Shown here: positions 6,728-13,461 of the stretch, one piece after another
How the letters are laid out: every line of letters starts with the position of its first letter
How positions within the stretch are numbered: position 1 is the first letter of the stretch
Origin: an uncultured Collinsella sp.
Lineage (GTDB): Bacteria > Actinomycetota > Coriobacteriia > Coriobacteriales > Coriobacteriaceae
Reading direction: 5' to 3'
Length of the DNA: 13,461 nt
Assembly (NCBI GenBank): GCA_900549355.1
Contig: UROA01000045.1
Span: forward strand, 1-13,461
The notes under the pieces: model-generated
What the model was told of the DNA's origin: nothing
What the model saw: the letters and a program-made list of their open reading frames with translations, nothing else
Database searches by the model: none
Translations under genes and position numbers: made by a program

Positions 6728-7591
6728 TTACGCCTTAAGCGTAAGCACCGCGCCAAAGGCAGTCGGACCACAGTGGCTCGAGATCACACCGCCGACCTGA
6801 GTCCAGGTGATGTCCTTAAAGCCGAGTTCATGCGCGTAGACCTCCATATCATCGCGCAGCTCCTCGGAAAGGCCCACCGAATACGCCAAACCAATGTGCG
6901 AGTAATCAATATCGCCCTTGGCAACCATGTGGTCAATAAAGGCGCGGGCGCATTTGAGCATGGAGCCGCGGAACTTCTTGGTCGCCACAAACTTACCGCC
7001 CGTCACCTCAATACAGGGCTTGATTTTGAGCAGGTGGGCACCAAGAAACGCCATGTTGGACAGGCGCCCGCCGGCCTTGAGGAAGGCAAGATCGGTGGGA
7101 ACAAAGCCCAGTAGCACGCGGTCCATGACGGAGTTCGTAAAAGCAAAGATCTCTTCGACGGTGGCATCGGGGTGAGCCTCGATGTATTTGGCAGTCTCGA
7201 CGACAACGAGCGACTGGCCCACCGAGACAAAGCGAGTGTCCATGGAGAACACGTAGTCGCGGCCCTTAGCTGCAATCTTGGAGGACTGATGCGAACAGGT
7301 CGTGGCCTCGGAATACGCAAGATGCAGAATAGTCGCGTCGGGCTGCTCGGCATGGATGCGGTCGTACACATGAGCAAAATCCGCAGGCGCACAGCCACTG
7401 GTTTTGGGCATCACGCCAAACTCGTTGCAGCGCGAATAAATCTCAAGCGGATCGATCGAGCCGTCCTCGACGGTCTCGTCAGCAATCGTGACATGCATGG
7501 GCACGCGCACGATGCCGTAGCGCTCGCAGAGCTTTGGCGTCACATCCGAACCAGACTCAACCACGATTACGTACTTGCCCATTATCATCAC
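6728..7591 (-). CDS. DegV family fatty-acid-binding protein
   Basis: DegV/FakB-type proteins bind a fatty acid and, in studied Gram-positives, present it to the kinase FakA. The 287-residue product has the family landmarks: SGSD near the N-terminus (13-16), the TSGCAPADF segment (64-72) matching the Thr-Ser fatty-acid carboxylate site, LAYSEATTCS (91-100), LKAGGRLS (171-178), and a C-terminal HCGPTAFG (273-280) like the family's H-x-GPgalG. The length is normal. The first ATG (7591) has a weak AGG five bases upstream; the ATG at codon 4 (MGKYVIVVESGSD) is a reasonable alternative. No fakA is in the window, so a role in lipid incorporation is inferred from the family. The gene has a long leader with several hairpins and a candidate promoter at 7744-7772. 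Confidence 0.93.
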   Translation of the reverse strand: MMIMGKYVIVVESGSDVTPKLCERYGIVRVPMHVTIADETVEDGSIDPLEIYSRCNEFGVMPKTSGCAPADFAHVYDRIHAEQPDATILHLAYSEATTCSHQSSKIAAKGRDYVFSMDTRFVSVGQSLVVVETAKYIEAHPDATVEEIFAFTNSVMDRVLLGFVPTDLAFLKAGGRLSNMAFLGAHLLKIKPCIEVTGGKFVATKKFRGSMLKCARAFIDHMVAKGDIDYSHIGLAYSVGLSEELRDDMEVYAHELGFKDITWTQVGGVISSHCGPTAFGAVLTLKA

Positions 7592-7619
7592 GACCTATCT
7601 CAACGTCGACTTTCCAATA

Positions 7620-7727
7620 CCAAGCACAGGCCACCACACTGTTGCGCAACAGCATCTAAGCGCCAAAGAGACGCCGCCCCTTGCACACAACAAAGGACAG
7701 CGTCTCCCTGGAAAACTCCGTGCTTGG
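7620..7727 (-). other. Structured leader region upstream of degV, containing a terminator-like hairpin
   Basis: An outer pair, CCAAGCAC (7620-7627) and GTGCTTGG (7720-7727), encloses two inner hairpins. One is GAGACGC (7668-7674) with GCGTCTC (7700-7706), including CCTT/AAGG further in. The other is the perfect palindrome CTGTTGCGCAACAG (7639-7652). On the minus strand the GAGACGC hairpin is followed by only TTT, so it could be a weak terminator of the upstream GH32 unit or part of a multi-branched 5' leader. No known riboswitch class is recognised. Confidence 0.4.
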
Positions 7728-7743
7728 CTTAGATTTTACACGG

Positions 7744-7772
7744 TTTATAAATGAGTGTTACTTATCCCGCAA
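7744..7772 (-). promoter_or_regulatory. Candidate degV promoter
   Basis: On the minus strand, TTGCGG (7767-7772) and TATAAA (7744-7749) are 17 bases apart. A second option is GTAACA (7756-7761) with TAAAAT (7733-7738), also 17 bases apart. Either start gives a leader of more than 130 bases covering the hairpins at 7620-7727. Confidence 0.35.
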
Positions 7773-7799
7773 ACGGTAGCTATACGCGATAAACGGTAG
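7771..7799. repeat. Tandem AAACGGTAG repeats, operator-like, at the degV promoter
   Basis: AAACGGTAG occurs at 7771-7779 and again at 7791-7799, exactly 20 bp apart, that is two helical turns on one face. The first copy overlaps the candidate -35 at 7767-7772. The AAACGGT core is shared with the LacI-type sites at 12396-12431. Confidence 0.45.
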
Positions 7800-7858
7800 T
7801 TCGCTGCGGCAACTGCAACACATTCCGCCCAGCAAGTCCAATCGTGCCCCATGCACGG

Positions 7859-9307
7859 TTAATGTACGAGGCGGTAGAAATTCATCGATGCCGCGCCCTC
7901 GGCGTGCAGCTCCATCGCCGGAACCGCCGGCGAATAGGTACGGCTCGTAAGTGCCGCCTCGCCGCCATTTGCAAAAATCTCGACCATCGTAGTGTCCGAA
8001 AGCACGCGCAGGTCGCGAAGCTCGCTGAGCTCGATCGACCTCTGGTCGCGCCCATAGCCTTCGTCACCCATGTCGAGGGTAAGCATCCCGTCTGCATAGC
8101 ACACAAAGACACCCTTGCGGATTTCGAGCTCGACCATCTTGGCGCCCTCACAGGAAACCACAAGATCAAACAGGCGGCCCGGCTCCTCAACGGTTTCACC
8201 GCCTGTCGCGCGAACGCAGTCGCCGCGCATCCTCTCAATCTCGTGCGCCGGTTGCTGGCAGAGCTTGCCATCGCGCATGCTCAGCTCTCGCGGCACCGTC
8301 AACGCGCACTGCCACCCGCGCGCCACCGTCGGGTTTTCTGCCGTCGCATCGGGGCAACCCGACCATCCGATCATCAAACGCCGGCCTGCAGTATCCTCAA
8401 AGGACTGCGGTGCGTAGAAATCAAAGCCGGCATCGACCATCGGGGGCATGCCCTGCCCGGTGATCTTAAAACTCGGCGCCTCCCAATCGGCCTCGATGGG
8501 GAACCACACGCACTGATGCGGATTGCGGTAACGCCAACCATCGGCAGGCACACCCTGCGGACAGCAAACGAGAATAAGCTCGCCATCGAGCTCAAACAGA
8601 TCGGGGCACTCCCACATAAAGCCAAACTTCTCGCCCAACTCAATGCGCGTCGCATAGCTCCAGTCCTCAAGATTGCGCGAGGTATAGACAAGCACGCAGC
8701 CACGGTCGTCTTTCGTACGAGCGCCCAGAACCATGTAGTAGATACCGTCGTGTTCAAGGATCTTGGGGTCGCGCACGTGCGTACCGATATCGTCGGGGTA
8801 ATCGACCGGCCCAACAGCTATGCGCTTCTCGCCCAATTCGTCGGGATTCTCGGCAACCATATGAATCTGGTTTTGCTCACGGCCCGTCAACACGTAGTCG
8901 TAATCATCACGGTCAAAATGCTTAACGTTGCCGGTATAGAAGTAGTGAATCTTGCCATCACGTACAAAGGCAGAACCAGAATACGCTCCACTCGAATCCA
9001 AATCGGAATCGGGGAACAGCACGGGACCGTGATTCTCGTACGTCACAAAATCCTTTGTCGCCAGATGGTTCCAAAGCACTGGACCGCCATGCGCAGCATC
9101 GAACGGATCGTATTGATGATAGATGTGATACGTATCACCAATCTGAACCAAACCATTGGGGTCGTTGAGCCAGCCAAGCTCAGGCTCCACATGGAACAAA
9201 AGCCTATCGGGGTCGGACGCGATGCGAGCCGCCGTCTCATCCTGTCCGGCACGCCACTGCTCATAGTCCGCACGCATCACCTTGTTTTTTTGATTAAACA
9301 TCGCCAT
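7859..9307 (-). CDS. GH32 sucrose-6-phosphate hydrolase / beta-fructosidase
   Basis: The 482-residue cytoplasmic enzyme (no signal peptide) cleaves a terminal beta-fructosyl bond, most likely of sucrose-6-phosphate or a short fructoside phosphorylated by the PTS. The GH32 triad is complete: WLNDPNG with nucleophile D49, RDP (R179-D180-P181) as transition-state stabiliser, and WECPD with acid/base E233. The N-terminal five-blade propeller is followed by a C-terminal beta-sandwich (after about 350) ending near IFANGGEAALTSR, typical of invertases. Length matches the ScrB family. AAGG lies three bases before the first ATG and nine before the ATG at codon 3, so either could be the start. It is the last gene of the locus, 95 bases after the EIIC fragment, with a short intercistronic hairpin between. 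Sucrose-6-phosphate as substrate is inferred from the PTS neighbour. Confidence 0.93.
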   Translation of the reverse strand: MAMFNQKNKVMRADYEQWRAGQDETAARIASDPDRLLFHVEPELGWLNDPNGLVQIGDTYHIYHQYDPFDAAHGGPVLWNHLATKDFVTYENHGPVLFPDSDLDSSGAYSGSAFVRDGKIHYFYTGNVKHFDRDDYDYVLTGREQNQIHMVAENPDELGEKRIAVGPVDYPDDIGTHVRDPKILEHDGIYYMVLGARTKDDRGCVLVYTSRNLEDWSYATRIELGEKFGFMWECPDLFELDGELILVCCPQGVPADGWRYRNPHQCVWFPIEADWEAPSFKITGQGMPPMVDAGFDFYAPQSFEDTAGRRLMIGWSGCPDATAENPTVARGWQCALTVPRELSMRDGKLCQQPAHEIERMRGDCVRATGGETVEEPGRLFDLVVSCEGAKMVELEIRKGVFVCYADGMLTLDMGDEGYGRDQRSIELSELRDLRVLSDTTMVEIFANGGEAALTSRTYSPAVPAMELHAEGAASMNFYRLVH

Positions 9308-9402
9308 TGACCTTCTCGTCTATAGGAAAGGACGCTCGACTCACACGAGCCGAACGCCCTTCCCCAAATGGACTTATCCGCACATTACGCTGAACGGCTC
9401 AA

Positions 9403-10671
9403 CTAGAAGCTAACGTCGAAGCCAGCGCCAGCGCCCTCTTCATCGGTGGTCGGCACGCCCTTTGCCTTGTTGTAGGCAAAGATCAAGACGACCGGCACGA
9501 TGAAGGCGATGAGATTGCCAGCCACATACCACACGAGCGTCTCGGGCGTGACGATGAGCAGGCCAAGCACGCCGGTCAGACCCTGACCGATGGCGCGCAC
9601 CTCAAAGAGCTTCACGAAGGCACCGCCGCAGCCTGCACCGATGCAAGCGCAGATGAACGGGATGATCGAGTAGCGCATGTTTGCAGCAAAGATTGCGGGC
9701 TCGGAGATACCGACCAGCGTCGGGATAAAGGACGACATGCAGATGTTGCGCTCTTTGGAATGCTTCTTGTGAATGAGGTACATGCCGATGGCGCCGCCGC
9801 CCTGGGCGATGATGGAAACCGACCAGATGGCCTGGATGTAGTTGAAGCCAGTCGTGGCAACGAGGTTTGCCTCGATACCCTGGATGAACTGATGCGTACC
9901 GGTAACGACAAGCGGCTGCAGGAACGCGGCAAAGACAAAGGCACCGAAGACGCCCATCCTGTTGTACAGGATATCGATTACGCCGGCGAGGACGTTGCCG
10001 ATCAGGTTGCCGAGCGGGCCGAACACGGTGAACAGGGCGACGTTAGCAAGAATCAGGGTAACGGTCGGGACAAAGACGAACGAAACGACCTCGGGGATGT
10101 ACTTCTGGGCAATCTTCTCGACCTTGGCCATAAACCAGGCAGTCAGGATTGCAGGGAACACGCCGCCCTGGAAAGCAACCATGGGAATGGAGAGCGGACC
10201 GAAGTTCCAGTACTCAGCACCCGTCGGGTCCATAACGAACGTGTTACGGTTCATAAGGCTCGGGTGAACCATGACGATACCGACGAGGATGCCCAGGATC
10301 GGGTTACCGCCAAAACGCTTGACCGCGCTGTACATAACCAGGACGGGTAGGTAGTCGAAGGTGGTGGCGATAATGGCAAAGAAGCTTGCGAGGTTCTTGA
10401 GGAACTCGCTGTGATCGGCGAGGCTGCCCTCCATGCCAAAGAGGCCGTTGGCAACGATCAGCGACTTAAGGCCGATGATGATAGCAGCGCCGACGAAAGC
10501 GGGAATGATGGGGATAAAGATGTCCGAGAATACCTTGAGGACCGAGAAGAACTTGCCCTTCTTGTCCGCCTCGGCGCCCTTGACCTCGGAAGCGCTGATC
10601 TCCTTAACGCCCGTCAGAGCCATAAACTCATCGTAAACCTTGTTGACGGTACCGGTGCCGAAGATGATCAT
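9403..10671 (-). CDS. PTS sucrose/beta-glucoside-type EIIC fragment, 3' part of an interrupted EIIBC gene
   Basis: The 422-residue reading frame is the membrane transport domain of a glucose/sucrose-superfamily EIIBC. Its first 20 residues (IIFGTGTVNKVYDEFMAL) are really the end of the EIIB domain. A charged linker follows (about 28-40), then about ten hydrophobic segments. Family marks include GTHQFIQGIEANL (258-270), AQGGGAIGMYL (289-299) and GISEPAIF (321-328), the GxxEPxxF sugar-channel motif. There is no EIIA domain, so phosphate must come from a separate EIIA. The frame is continuous with the EIIB fragment upstream except for one TAG codon, two codons before this ATG. The ATG has only a poor AGCGGA upstream, so separate translation would need reinitiation. 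Sucrose or a related fructoside is the likely substrate, judged from the flanking GH32 genes. Confidence 0.85.
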   Translation of the reverse strand: MIIFGTGTVNKVYDEFMALTGVKEISASEVKGAEADKKGKFFSVLKVFSDIFIPIIPAFVGAAIIIGLKSLIVANGLFGMEGSLADHSEFLKNLASFFAIIATTFDYLPVLVMYSAVKRFGGNPILGILVGIVMVHPSLMNRNTFVMDPTGAEYWNFGPLSIPMVAFQGGVFPAILTAWFMAKVEKIAQKYIPEVVSFVFVPTVTLILANVALFTVFGPLGNLIGNVLAGVIDILYNRMGVFGAFVFAAFLQPLVVTGTHQFIQGIEANLVATTGFNYIQAIWSVSIIAQGGGAIGMYLIHKKHSKERNICMSSFIPTLVGISEPAIFAANMRYSIIPFICACIGAGCGGAFVKLFEVRAIGQGLTGVLGLLIVTPETLVWYVAGNLIAFIVPVVLIFAYNKAKGVPTTDEEGAGAGFDVSF

Positions 10672-10674
10672 GAG

Positions 10675-10677
10675 CTA
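10675..10677 (-). other. In-frame amber codon interrupting the PTS EIIBC gene
   Basis: The minus strand reads AAC AGC GGA TAG CTC ATG ATC ATC, in the same frame as both halves. Homologous EIIB domains usually read SGQ-x-x-IIxGTGTVNKVY here (family recollection), so TAG is one C-to-T change from an expected CAG. Restart at the ATG six bases on would remove only the Gln-Leu pair but split the domain. Confidence 0.85.
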
Positions 10678-10854
10678 TCCGCTGTTGTACAGCACGCCCT
10701 TGACGCCATCGATGTTCTCGAGCTCGGCCTTGTTGTACTTGCTCGTATCCTTGAGCACCAGACGCAGACGCGTAACGCAATGCGTGGCGCCCTCGATGTT
10801 CTCCAGACCGCCGACGTTATCGACGACTTGCTGAGACACTACTTTGTAGTCCAT
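10675..10854 (-). pseudogene. Truncated PTS EIIB domain, 5' part of an interrupted EIIBC gene
   Basis: The 59-residue fragment starts MDYKVVSQQVVDNVGG and contains the phosphorylation site Cys26 in ATHCVTRLRLVL, the EIIB signature of the glucose/sucrose family. It runs through GVKGVLYNSG and stops. A complete EIIB needs about 20-25 further residues, which are encoded right after the stop in the same frame. GGAG six bases before the ATG at 10854 supports this start; an earlier in-frame ATG at 10866 abuts its own AAAGGA and is less likely. The gap to the upstream GH32 gene is about 45 bases. The fragment keeps its active cysteine but lacks the last strand and helix, so it would probably not fold well alone. 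Unbroken, the gene would encode 483 residues, a normal EIIBC length. Confidence 0.8.
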
Positions 10855-10899
10855 GTTCCTCTCCATTCCTTTACGGAATCATAAGACGTTTTGATGCCA

Positions 10900-12282
10900 T
10901 TACAGAGACGCGATCGTTGCATTTGCGCACTTAAGCGTACCGTCGGTGACCGTCAGCGCCACGCCCTGGCCCTGCTTATTGCAGAATCGAGCGTTAAGCG
11001 CAACATCATCGACAAAGATGGTCGCGATATCGTCGTCAACGACCAGGTGCACATGATGAGTGCCCTCGCCCTTAAAGAACAACGGACGCTCGAGGCCCAT
11101 GTTGTTGACCTGGAACCACGGATACTGGGGGGCCGCCGTAAACTCGAGCTTGCCCTCACGCAGGTTGGCTCGGAACTCATAGGCAAGACCGGACTCGGCG
11201 TCCTCGGCAAGCTTCACCGAGAAGCCGGCAGCGTCACCGGCGAGCTCGATGTCGGCATCGAGCATATAGGTGGAACCGGCATCCGCGGCGAGCACCTGCT
11301 CGACCTTGCCCGACTCGCAGGAGAGCTCAAAGGCCTCGACTGCCTTAGCCTCGCCAAAGGCGCCAAGCATGCTGTCAGGAAGCTTGGTGCCGAGCGTTCC
11401 GTCGGCACGCTGAACGATCTCGAGGGGCATAAAGGTGCCACCCCACAGGTAAGAGCTGGGGTCGCCGCCCTCGTCACGCGTAGGAACCCAACCAAAGAGA
11501 ACGCGGCGCTCGCCGTCAAATGCGGTACGCGCGGCATAGTACGCGCGGCCATCGAAGGAATCGTCCGCAGGAGTGATCCAAGGACCGTTGATAGAGCGAG
11601 ACATGCGGTAACGGGTCTTGTTGCCATCACTGTACTCGGAGAACACCAGATACCACCAGTCGCCCATCTTAAAGAGATCAGGCATCTCGAACATGGTGTA
11701 CAGGCCCGGATTCCACCAGTCGCCCTGGAACTCCCAGGTATCCAGGTCCTTGGAGGTGAACTTGACCAGACGCCCGGTCATCAGACGCTTGTCCTCGCCC
11801 ACGCGCGTGCCGAGGATGAGCATGTACTCTTCGTTCTCCTCATCCCAAAGCACAAAGGGATCGCGCCAGTTGCGGTCATCGTAACCTTCCTGGGGCGGAA
11901 GCAGCGTCTCGGCGATGTTCTTCTCCCACTTGACGGCGTCGTCACTCGTTGCGTGAAGAAGAACCTGCTTCATCAAGCGTGCGCGGACCTTATCGCGATT
12001 GCAACCAGTGTAGAGCGCATGGTACTTGTCGCCCACCTTAAACACCGTGCCGGCATAAACATACTGGTCGACTTCCTCGTCGCCGCCACGCTCAAGGCTC
12101 TCGCCAAAGTCCTTGTAGTTGACGAAATCCTTGGTCGTCGCGAGTGCCCAACCAAACGGCTCTCCGAAAGGACCGGGGTTTCGCGTGTCACGCTGGTGAT
12201 AGAGATAGAACGTGCCGTCCTCGCCGTACGGCATGATGTCGCCTACCCAAATTCCCTCAGGCTGGTAATACACCTTGTGCAT
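10900..12282 (-). CDS. Divergent GH32 glycoside hydrolase (fructosidase-like)
   Basis: The 460-residue cytoplasmic protein starts at the ATG at 12282, behind AAGGAAG seven bases away; upstream in-frame codons lack such a site and lie in the promoter. It has the GH32 propeller layout, but the nucleophile motif is WVGDIMPYG (D15) instead of W-x-NDPNG. The alignment holds because both GH32 proteins continue to YHQ at the same distance. RDP (140-142) and the acid/base E199 in FEMPD are intact. The C-terminal sandwich (about 320-460) is well formed. This WVGD subtype is recurrent in GH32 proteins of gut bacteria as I recall, and its substrate is not clear to me: sucrose-phosphate, levan- or inulin-type oligosaccharides, or another fructoside are possible. 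It is the first structural gene after the LacI regulator, directly behind the operator-bearing promoter. Confidence 0.88.
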   Translation of the reverse strand: MHKVYYQPEGIWVGDIMPYGEDGTFYLYHQRDTRNPGPFGEPFGWALATTKDFVNYKDFGESLERGGDEEVDQYVYAGTVFKVGDKYHALYTGCNRDKVRARLMKQVLLHATSDDAVKWEKNIAETLLPPQEGYDDRNWRDPFVLWDEENEEYMLILGTRVGEDKRLMTGRLVKFTSKDLDTWEFQGDWWNPGLYTMFEMPDLFKMGDWWYLVFSEYSDGNKTRYRMSRSINGPWITPADDSFDGRAYYAARTAFDGERRVLFGWVPTRDEGGDPSSYLWGGTFMPLEIVQRADGTLGTKLPDSMLGAFGEAKAVEAFELSCESGKVEQVLAADAGSTYMLDADIELAGDAAGFSVKLAEDAESGLAYEFRANLREGKLEFTAAPQYPWFQVNNMGLERPLFFKGEGTHHVHLVVDDDIATIFVDDVALNARFCNKQGQGVALTVTDGTLKCANATIASL

Positions 12283-12325
12283 CCGAGACTTCCTTTCCCA
12301 CAAGATACTAACTCGGTACAACTGC

Positions 12326-12354
12326 AAGATATGTCAATCGTTTTCATATGTCAA
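12326..12354 (-). promoter_or_regulatory. Promoter of the GH32-PTS-GH32 unit
   Basis: On the minus strand a perfect -35 TTGACA (12349-12354) and a -10 TATCTT (12326-12331, 4/6) are separated by exactly 17 bases. The -10 is about 44 bases before the ATG at 12282. The spacer and the -35 are occupied by two AAACG-core operator-like sites. Confidence 0.7.
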
Positions 12355-12365
12355 ACGTTTTCACA
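12332..12365. promoter_or_regulatory. Two tandem LacI-type operators over the promoter
   Basis: TGTCAATCGTTTTCA (12332-12346) fills the promoter spacer and TGTCAAACGTTTTCACA (12349-12365) overlaps the -35. They are 17 bp apart. The second has the perfect core AAACGTTT with TGT/ACA ends, the style of ScrR/LacI-family and CcpA operators. Binding would block transcription; the local LacI protein is the obvious candidate. Confidence 0.65.
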
Positions 12366-12395
12366 CTAATACGTCTTTTCGCAGTTCCAGTCGTC

Positions 12396-12431
12396 GGCAA
12401 ACGGTTGACATATGGCGGCAAACGGTCATCA
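12396..12431. promoter_or_regulatory. Second operator pair, opposite orientation
   Basis: GGCAAACGGTTGACA (12396-12410) and GGCAAACGGTCATCA (12417-12431) share 12 of 15 bases, are 21 bp apart, and match the reverse complements of the promoter-proximal sites around AAACGnTTGACA. They could support looping or cooperative binding. Confidence 0.5.
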
Positions 12432-12466
12432 GAGGCGTTTGAGGAATTCTTTTGGCACGGGATGAA

Positions 12467-13461
12467 CTACGCGGTTTTGCCCTCAATGAGTTCAACGGGG
12501 AGCTTGGTATTCGATTCGGGCTTTTCACCGTTAACAAGAGCGATGATGGATTGCGCCGCGAGCTCTCCGATGCGATCGATATCTTGACGAACGGTTGTTA
12601 AGTCAGGCATAAACGTCATAGTGCGGCGGGCGCCATCCGCGCCCACGACCTTAATATCGTCCGGAGCGCTCAAGCCGCGCCGCTTCATCACGTTGAGGCA
12701 GATGGCCGCCATCGTGTCGTCTCCCGCAAAGATGCCGTCAATATCGGGGTTCTCATCGAGGATCTTCGCAACGACCGCACTCTTTTCGTCGTCGGACTTA
12801 ACGAACTCGACCTCACGGACAAGCGCGGGCAAACCGGCCTGCTCCACAACATCGTGGTAGGCATCGGTACGCTTATTGGCAGGCATACGCATGCGGCTAT
12901 TGTTGCGCAGGCACAAGATGCGCGAACACCCGTCATCGATCAGGCGACGCGTGGCAAGTTCGCCGATGCCATAGCTGTCGCTCGCAACCTGAACAGAGGT
13001 CTCGCCAAGGTCGCAGTCGATACCAACCAGACTCAAGCCCATCTCGGCATACGCCTCGGCACCGATATTAAGCGAGTTGACGATGACGCCATCAACCATA
13101 TTGCGCCGAAGCATATCGATATAAGAACACTCAAGATCAGGTCGATTGGCGCTATTGCACAGCAACATCTTAAAACCGTTTTCGGCCAGGGTACGCTCAA
13201 CGGCTTGGACCGCTTGGGCATGAAACGGGCTGCTGACATAGGGGACTATCATACCTATTAGATTCAGGCGACCGTTGAGCATGGCACGGGCGATATCGTT
13301 GGGCGTATAGTTGATGCGCTTCATCGCGGCATGGACCTTATCGCGGGTCTCTTGGCTAATATAGCCGCGATTATTAAGCACGCGAGATACCGTAGTAGGC
13401 GAAACCCCCGCCACCGCTGCAACTTCCTTGATGCCAGGCTTAGCCGAATCCTTAGAACGAG
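12467..13461 (-). CDS. LacI-family transcriptional regulator (5' end beyond window)
   Basis: The frame is open to the window edge, so the N-terminus is missing. The visible part begins VSKDSAKPGIKEVAAVAGVSP. The LacI helix-turn-helix (KEVAAVAGVSPTTVSRVLNN) is complete, followed by the hinge helix region YTPNDIARAMLNGR. A GTG inside the first helix at 13414 could be mistaken for a start but would remove half of the HTH. The rest is the periplasmic-binding-protein-like effector domain: IGMIVPYVSSPFHAQAV, SDSYGIGELATRRL, IFAGDDTMA and VVGADGARRTMTFMPDLTTVRQD. It lies directly upstream of the GH32-PTS-GH32 genes on the same strand, with two pairs of LacI-type operators in the 184-base gap, so it most likely represses the locus until a fructoside or its phosphate binds. 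The inducer is unknown. No clear terminator separates it from the next gene. Confidence 0.93.
   Translation of the reverse strand, partial: RSKDSAKPGIKEVAAVAGVSPTTVSRVLNNRGYISQETRDKVHAAMKRINYTPNDIARAMLNGRLNLIGMIVPYVSSPFHAQAVQAVERTLAENGFKMLLCNSANRPDLECSYIDMLRRNMVDGVIVNSLNIGAEAYAEMGLSLVGIDCDLGETSVQVASDSYGIGELATRRLIDDGCSRILCLRNNSRMRMPANKRTDAYHDVVEQAGLPALVREVEFVKSDDEKSAVVAKILDENPDIDGIFAGDDTMAAICLNVMKRRGLSAPDDIKVVGADGARRTMTFMPDLTTVRQDIDRIGELAAQSIIALVNGEKPESNTKLPVELIEGKTA

Noticed and set aside
7843..7857. CGTGC/GCACG hairpin just after the GH32 stop as a terminator
   Set aside because: Only 5 bp and not followed by a T run.
7844..9310. 488-codon plus-strand open frame opposite the GH32 gene
   Set aside because: The minus-strand frame has the complete GH32 triad. 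The antisense frame is open because of the codon bias of GC-rich genes.
9760..10350. Plus-strand open frame opposite EIIC
   Set aside because: Highly charged, low-complexity shadow of membrane codons; no ribosome site.
10891..12369. 492-codon plus-strand open frame opposite the divergent GH32 gene
   Set aside because: Same explanation: a shadow of a clear minus-strand GH32 gene; it also runs through the promoter and operators.
13412..13414. GTG as start codon of the LacI regulator
   Set aside because: It lies inside the first helix of the HTH, and the frame continues in family-like sequence to the window edge.
1..13461. CRISPR arrays, tRNA, rRNA, integrase or transposase genes
   Set aside because: I looked for regular spaced repeats, cloverleaf ends and recombinase motifs and saw none in the window.

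Overview
The window looks like chromosomal DNA from a moderately high-GC anaerobic actinobacterium of the Coriobacteriia, most likely Collinsella or a close relative. This is inference from gene content and protein style (PFL activase, DegV, a PTS plus GH32 fructoside locus, Cys-rich repeat surface proteins), not from a marker gene. All genes but the first lie on the minus strand.

Bases 1-2800 look accessory and visibly more AT-rich than the rest. They hold a plus-strand membrane protein with Cys-rich repeats (132-1145), a shared bidirectional terminator, and a two-gene minus-strand module. The module is a DUF3990-type putative ADP-ribosyltransferase (2047-2730) overlapped by an XRE-helix-turn-helix protein (1383-2081). 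It looks like a self-regulated toxin-antitoxin pair. Its promoter region carries a perfect 19-bp-arm inverted repeat (2749-2795), made of two copies of a palindromic operator, which also has the form of an intrinsic terminator for the engB unit upstream.

Bases 2832-5400 are a probable housekeeping operon read right to left: a membrane-anchored class-A-beta-lactamase-like serine hydrolase, MTA/SAH nucleosidase and the ribosome-assembly GTPase EngB. Bases 5401-5716 are non-coding, with the promoter of that operon and two strong inverted repeats of REP/MITE type. Then come pflA (5717-6535) and a degV gene (6728-7591) with a long structured leader.

Bases 7859-13461 form a fructoside/sucrose utilisation locus read right to left: LacI-family regulator (5' end cut by the window edge), a divergent GH32 enzyme, a sucrose-type PTS EIIBC, and a canonical GH32 sucrose-6-phosphate hydrolase/fructosidase. 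The sugar would be imported and phosphorylated by the PTS, cleaved by GH32, and controlled by the LacI protein acting on AAACG-core operators overlapping a good promoter in front of the first GH32 gene. The PTS gene is broken by an in-frame amber codon inside the EIIB domain, at a place where the family usually has Gln, so the transporter is either inactive in this genome or made as two pieces by reinitiation.

The observations most worth checking are the amber-split PTS, the DUF3990/HTH module with its dual-purpose inverted repeat, and the operator-like AAACGGTAG repeats at the degV promoter.
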